From Casuarius casuarius (Eukaryota > Chordata > Aves > Casuariiformes > Casuariidae), in the NCBI GenBank assembly GCA_003342895.1, contig PTFA01000081.1, positions 2,125,625-2,189,624 of the forward strand: 64,000 nt of DNA, given 5' to 3'. The notes beneath the pieces were generated by a model. It was given only the letters and a program-made list of their open reading frames with translations. It ran no database searches and was not told where the DNA came from. The position numbers and the translations under genes were made by a program. Shown in pieces: positions 61,741 through 64,000 of the stretch (within the stretch, counting starts at the first letter, position 1; each line of letters opens with the position of its first letter).

Positions 61741-62035
61741 AGCATGAAATATATCACCATTGATCCTCTACAGCAGTCATAGTAAACGCTTTGTTGTCCA
61801 TTGCTATGCAAAACTGCTTAATTCTACCAGTAGTCTGAACGCCTTTAAGTACTTAAGATAAGTATCTGAACTAATTTACATAATTGCAACATTATGAAAT
61901 ACTGAATCAGAACGTTATTGGTTTTAAAAAAAAAAAATGCTTTTGCCAGTTGGTTACATTTGCTCTTGGTGTGCTGAAGAAGTCTGAGCTACCCAACTCT
62001 ATAATTACCGTAAGGATTAAAAACTTGTTACTCAC
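61740..62035. promoter_or_regulatory. Enhancer-like AT-rich segment beside exon 4, with SOX-POU composite
   Basis: This intron sequence next to exon 4 holds CATTGCTATGCAAAA at 61799-61813, which agrees with the canonical SOX-POU composite CATTGTTATGCAAAT at 13 of 15 positions. ATTA-type and CAATTA-like cores surround it. The character is that of a conserved non-coding element, and a function as enhancer is inference. Confidence 0.4.
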
Positions 62036-62120
62036 ATAGTCATGAAAGGCTTTTGCTTCACTTGAATGTTCACAAGTATCTCGCCTTTCAGGAGCTGCAC
62101 AGTAAAGGTCCCAAAATACG
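62036..62120 (-). CDS. SSBP3: SSBP3 coding exon 4
   Basis: The acceptor CCATGCAG precedes 85 coding bases and the donor GTGAGT. The first base completes a Cys codon (TG|C) split with exon 3. The next 28 codons read [20 protein letters not shown] and then EAKAFHDY, about residues 64-92, the end of the N-terminal LUFS region. The ERRDT form matches SSBP3 as I remember it, with ERRET in SSBP2 and a more divergent DRREA in SSBP4, so SSBP3 is preferred but not proven. Only 6 of 28 third positions are G or C, in sharp contrast to exons 2 and 3. The donor leaves phase 0. Confidence 0.96.
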
Positions 62121-62939
62121 CTGCATGGCAGAAAAAGTAAAACAGGATCCAGTTACTAATTATTACTTGCATACTTAACAGCACAACACAGAATAGCAGA
62201 GTTCAAACTACACCACCGGTTCATTAAAGGTGAGCAACTTTCCACCTCATCTGGCCTGCGGTTGAGGAGGAAATCTGAAAGTCTGGGAGGACTGTGCATC
62301 CAATTTCATTTCCATTCAGACCTTCTGGCGGCAGCGCCAATAAAGACATTTCAAGACAGGTGATGTTGAGCATTTTAAGAGCTAAATCTAGCATTTAATG
62401 CGTGGGTAACAATTACAGCGAGCTGGCGCCGTGAACCAGAGTAGTAATTCAGGAACTTCTAAAACCTTAATATAAGCATGTATCAACACTGACATCGCAT
62501 GATGCCTTCCCCCTAAGGTTCCCAAACATGCAAGTGAACTGACCCAAAGTTGGTTCCTTCAGCGACCTACTCCAGCTNCCTGGCAAAGGGCAGGCTAGAC
62601 TCAAGCCCTGCTCCCTCCTGAACGCTCACAGTTTTGGAAGCCTTTTGCAAGGCCGATCACACCGGGAACTTGAAGCACTAGCCTCAAACTCCCAGGTCCT
62701 TGCATACAGCAAGTTCCCTCCCACTCCTAAGTATTCCCATAGGGACAGCAGCAACTCCACCATGGGAACTGCACCTCAGCGCTCCTCTGGAGCAGGACTG
62801 TGAGCAAGACTAAAGGAGCCGGTGCTCCCNGGCAGCGATGAACCGCCAGACTTCTTGCTCGGGGCTGCAGGCGCGCGGACCTGCTCAGCCCTGCGTTACT
62901 CCCCCGCCGTGGCGCAGGGCACCCGGCCCCACCGCGCGG

Positions 62940-62950
62940 TGCTGACTCAC
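62940..62950. promoter_or_regulatory. CNC/small-MAF (NFE2/NRF2-type) site
   Basis: TGCTGACTCAC fits the 11-base consensus TGCTGASTCAY bound by CNC-bZIP/small-MAF dimers and contains an AP-1 core. It lies in the CpG island within intron 3. It is a motif match only, with no occupancy evidence. Confidence 0.4.
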
Positions 62951-63070
62951 TGTTTCGCGTGGATCCCTGGTTCTCCACGCGCGCCGGTTGCGCGGCAGCG
63001 TGAAGCCGCTCGCCGCCAGCCGAGACTTCAGCCGCCGCCTGCGAGAGGCGCCACGCTCGCACGGGGGGCG

Positions 63071-63100
63071 CGCGGCGCGGCACGGCACGGCACGGCGTGG
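63071..63100. repeat. (CRCGG)n pentamer array in intron 3
   Basis: Two CGCGG units, three CACGG units (63081-63095) and one CGTGG unit lie in line. The unit is the same as in the array at 54176-54205. Confidence 0.9.
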
Positions 63101-63677
63101 GTGCGAGCAAGGGCTGAGGCACCGCGGGCCGGACTGGCCCCGCAGAGCCCACGGCCGGGGCACCGTGGCCACGGCCAGCAGCGGCACAGCTTGGGCCAGC
63201 AGAGCCGGGGAGTGTTGAGCCCGGCAGGCAGGAAACCGGGCGTTTCGGCCCAAAAAAGGATTGTTCCCTCTTCCTTGCAAACTCCCGAGGAGAGGACAAG
63301 CAGCCCGCTACGTCTTCCCATCTCCTCCCGCTAATCCCCGCGCACCGGGCAACGCGAGCCCTAATTCCCTGCTATTATTCCCCCAATCCCTCCGCTTTGC
63401 TCACTTCGCCGGCCAACCCGCAGGCCGGGGCAGGAAGCCGGGCTGCCCACGCCGCCCGCCACCGCTCCGAGCATCCCTCCGGCGAGCATCCCTCCCGCGC
63501 CTCCGGCCCGCCCGAACTTCGGCGACGGGACTCGGAGCCGCCTCGCGGGGCGCCAGCTCCGGGGGGGCCGCGGCGGCGGGGACGGGCCGCGGCGCCGAGC
63601 CCCCACCCGCGGCGTGGAAACCCCCCACCCCCCGCGGGCGAGGGGAGCGGGGCAGCTGGGGGCGGGCGCCCACTTAC

Positions 63678-63739
63678 CACCACCAGGAGTGCAGGAAGCC
63701 GGGGGGCTCGCCCAGCGTGATGTTCTTCTCCCACCGGAT
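63678..63739 (-). CDS. SSBP3: SSBP3 coding exon 3
   Basis: After the acceptor CCCGCAG come 62 coding bases and the donor GTAAGT. They read [20 protein letters not shown] (about residues 44-63) plus two bases of the next codon, giving a phase 2 intron. This segment is nearly invariant in animal SSBP2, SSBP3 and SSBP4 and continues the LUFS domain after the LisH helices. All 20 complete codons end in G or C. The exon joins exactly in frame to exon 2 upstream and exon 4 downstream, and no stop or frameshift is seen, so the gene looks intact here. Confidence 0.95.
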
Positions 63740-63860
63740 CTGCGGGCAAGAGGGCACGAGTGGGCGGGGGCCCCACGCGCGACCCCCGCCGGCGCCCGCA
63801 CAAAATGGAGGCCGGGCGGCGGGAGCACAAAGGGCGCGGGGGGCGGCGGGCGAGGCTCAC
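63740..63860 (-). other. SSBP3: SSBP3 intron 2 (121 bp)
   Basis: This short GC-rich intron lies between exons 2 and 3. It has a GTGAGC donor, a GCCCGCAG acceptor and phase 0 (it falls between complete Glu and Ile codons). Its small size and CpG density fit its place inside the 5' CpG island. Confidence 0.9.
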
Positions 63861-63933
63861 CTCCGACAGGAAGGTCTGCGCCGACTTCTGCGCGCCGACG
63901 TGCAGCAGGTACTCGTAGACGTACAGCGCCAGC
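63861..63933 (-). CDS. SSBP3: SSBP3 coding exon 2 (LisH part of the LUFS domain)
   Basis: On the minus strand an acceptor ending CTTGCAG (63940-63934) is followed by 73 coding bases and the donor GTGAGC. One base completes a split Lys codon from exon 1. The next 24 codons begin [20 protein letters not shown] and end FLSE, about residues 20-43 of the family. This is the LisH motif of the LUFS domain of SSBP proteins, which form tetramers and bind and stabilise LDB1 in LIM-homeodomain transcription complexes in the nucleus. All 24 codons end in G or C. Family membership is near certain. The paralogue (SSBP3 rather than SSBP2 or SSBP4) rests on exon 4 and on my recall of the family. Exon 1, with the start codon, lies beyond the right edge of the window. 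Confidence 0.93.
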
Positions 63934-64000
63934 CTGCAAGAGCCGAGCGGCGCGCTGCGGGGGGCGGCCGGGCCGGGCCGGGCCGGGCCGGACCCCCGCC
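63934..64000 (-). other. SSBP3: SSBP3 intron 1, 3' end only
   Basis: On the minus strand this is the intronic sequence just upstream of exon 2, ending CTCGGCTCTTGCAG. It is extremely GC-rich and includes five copies of the pentamer GGCCG at 63966-63990. No exon 1 sequence is present. Confidence 0.85.
63966..63990. repeat. (GGCCG)5 microsatellite
   Basis: Five perfect GGCCG units lie in intron 1, 33 bases upstream of exon 2 on the coding strand. The G-runs make the tract capable of forming non-B structure. Confidence 0.95.

Larger units (their letters stand above)
1..62035 (-). other. SSBP3: SSBP3 intron 4, partial (at least 62 kb)
   Basis: The donor GTGAGT of exon 4 opens this intron at 62035, and it runs off the left edge. 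The expected next exon would begin with a Ser-Ala-Ala-Ala-Ala-Pro stretch and end Gly-Phe-Phe-Gln before a donor. I looked on the minus strand for the reverse complement of its ends and found no match, so I infer that the whole span is intronic. No protein-coding gene on either strand is supported inside it. It holds CpG-rich blocks, AT-rich motif clusters, microsatellites and old repeat remnants, listed separately. An undetected small alternative exon or a non-coding RNA cannot be excluded. Confidence 0.75.
62121..63677 (-). other. SSBP3: SSBP3 intron 3 (1557 bp)
   Basis: This intron runs from the GTAAGT donor of exon 3 to a pyrimidine-rich acceptor ending CTGCCATGCAG before exon 4. Its exon 3-proximal half (about 62800-63677) is part of the CpG island and carries (CACGG)n-type pentamers and a TGCTGACTCAC site. 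Its exon 4-proximal half is ordinary mixed sequence in which I see no other gene. Confidence 0.9.
62800..64000. promoter_or_regulatory. SSBP3: 5' CpG island of SSBP3 (right end open)
   Basis: From about 62,800 to the window edge the sequence is very GC-rich with CpG at close to every step, in contrast to the AT-rich DNA left of 62,700. It covers exons 2 and 3, intron 2 and much of intron 3. In vertebrates such an island usually marks an unmethylated promoter region. The transcription start itself is presumably right of 64,000. The boundaries are judged by eye. Confidence 0.8.

Noticed and set aside
63361..63939. 192-codon minus-strand frame running over the exon 2-3 region
   Set aside because: It is in a different phase from the real SSBP3 coding frame and reads through both introns. 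It is a GC-rich shadow of the gene.
1..64000. CRISPR array, insertion sequence, operon, phage or retroviral genes
   Set aside because: No regularly spaced direct repeats, no transposase, integrase or reverse-transcriptase frame, and no paired long terminal repeats were seen. The sequence is vertebrate-type.

Overview
The window reads as nuclear DNA of a vertebrate, most likely a bird or another sauropsid. It has no dense open reading frames, no ribosome-binding sites and no operon layout. It does have spliced exons with canonical GT/AG borders, CpG islands, microsatellites, a few old repeat remnants and long AT-rich segments that look like conserved non-coding DNA. The species cannot be named from the sequence.

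Only one protein-coding gene is supported, at the right-hand end on the minus strand: three consecutive internal coding exons of a single-stranded DNA-binding protein of the SSBP2/3/4 family, best matched to SSBP3. Exon 2 (63861-63933), exon 3 (63678-63739) and exon 4 (62036-62120) join in frame. They encode most of the N-terminal LUFS/LisH region, which is used for oligomerisation and for binding LDB1. Exon 1 and the promoter lie beyond base 64000. The exon after exon 4 was not found, so bases 1-62035 are most simply read as part of one very large intron 4.

Layout from left to right: 1-14 kb alternates CpG-rich blocks (1-640, 1890-2260, 8640-9370, 10.2-12.6 kb, 13.3-14.2 kb) with AT-rich enhancer-like segments. 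At 14-38 kb the sequence is mixed, with a CpG-rich stretch near 25.8-28.2 kb and several old SINE/LINE-like remnants. At 38-55 kb it is mixed again, with compact CpG-rich blocks at 39.35-39.64, 49.26-49.62, 51.5-52.3 and 54.03-54.37 kb. At 54.6-62 kb it is mostly AT-richer, with homeodomain-, SOX- and POU-type motif clusters. At 62.8-64 kb is the CpG island that contains exons 2 and 3.

The main points for a second look are these: the switch from 44/44 G/C-ending codons in exons 2-3 to 6/28 in exon 4; a near-canonical SOX-POU composite site about 220 bases inside intron 4; an excess of the POU octamer across the intron; two identical CNC/small-MAF-type sites; and a 23.6-kb block free of the single-base n calls that are frequent elsewhere. 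I did not find a convincing undescribed system. The window is best read as the regulatory landscape of one developmental cofactor gene.
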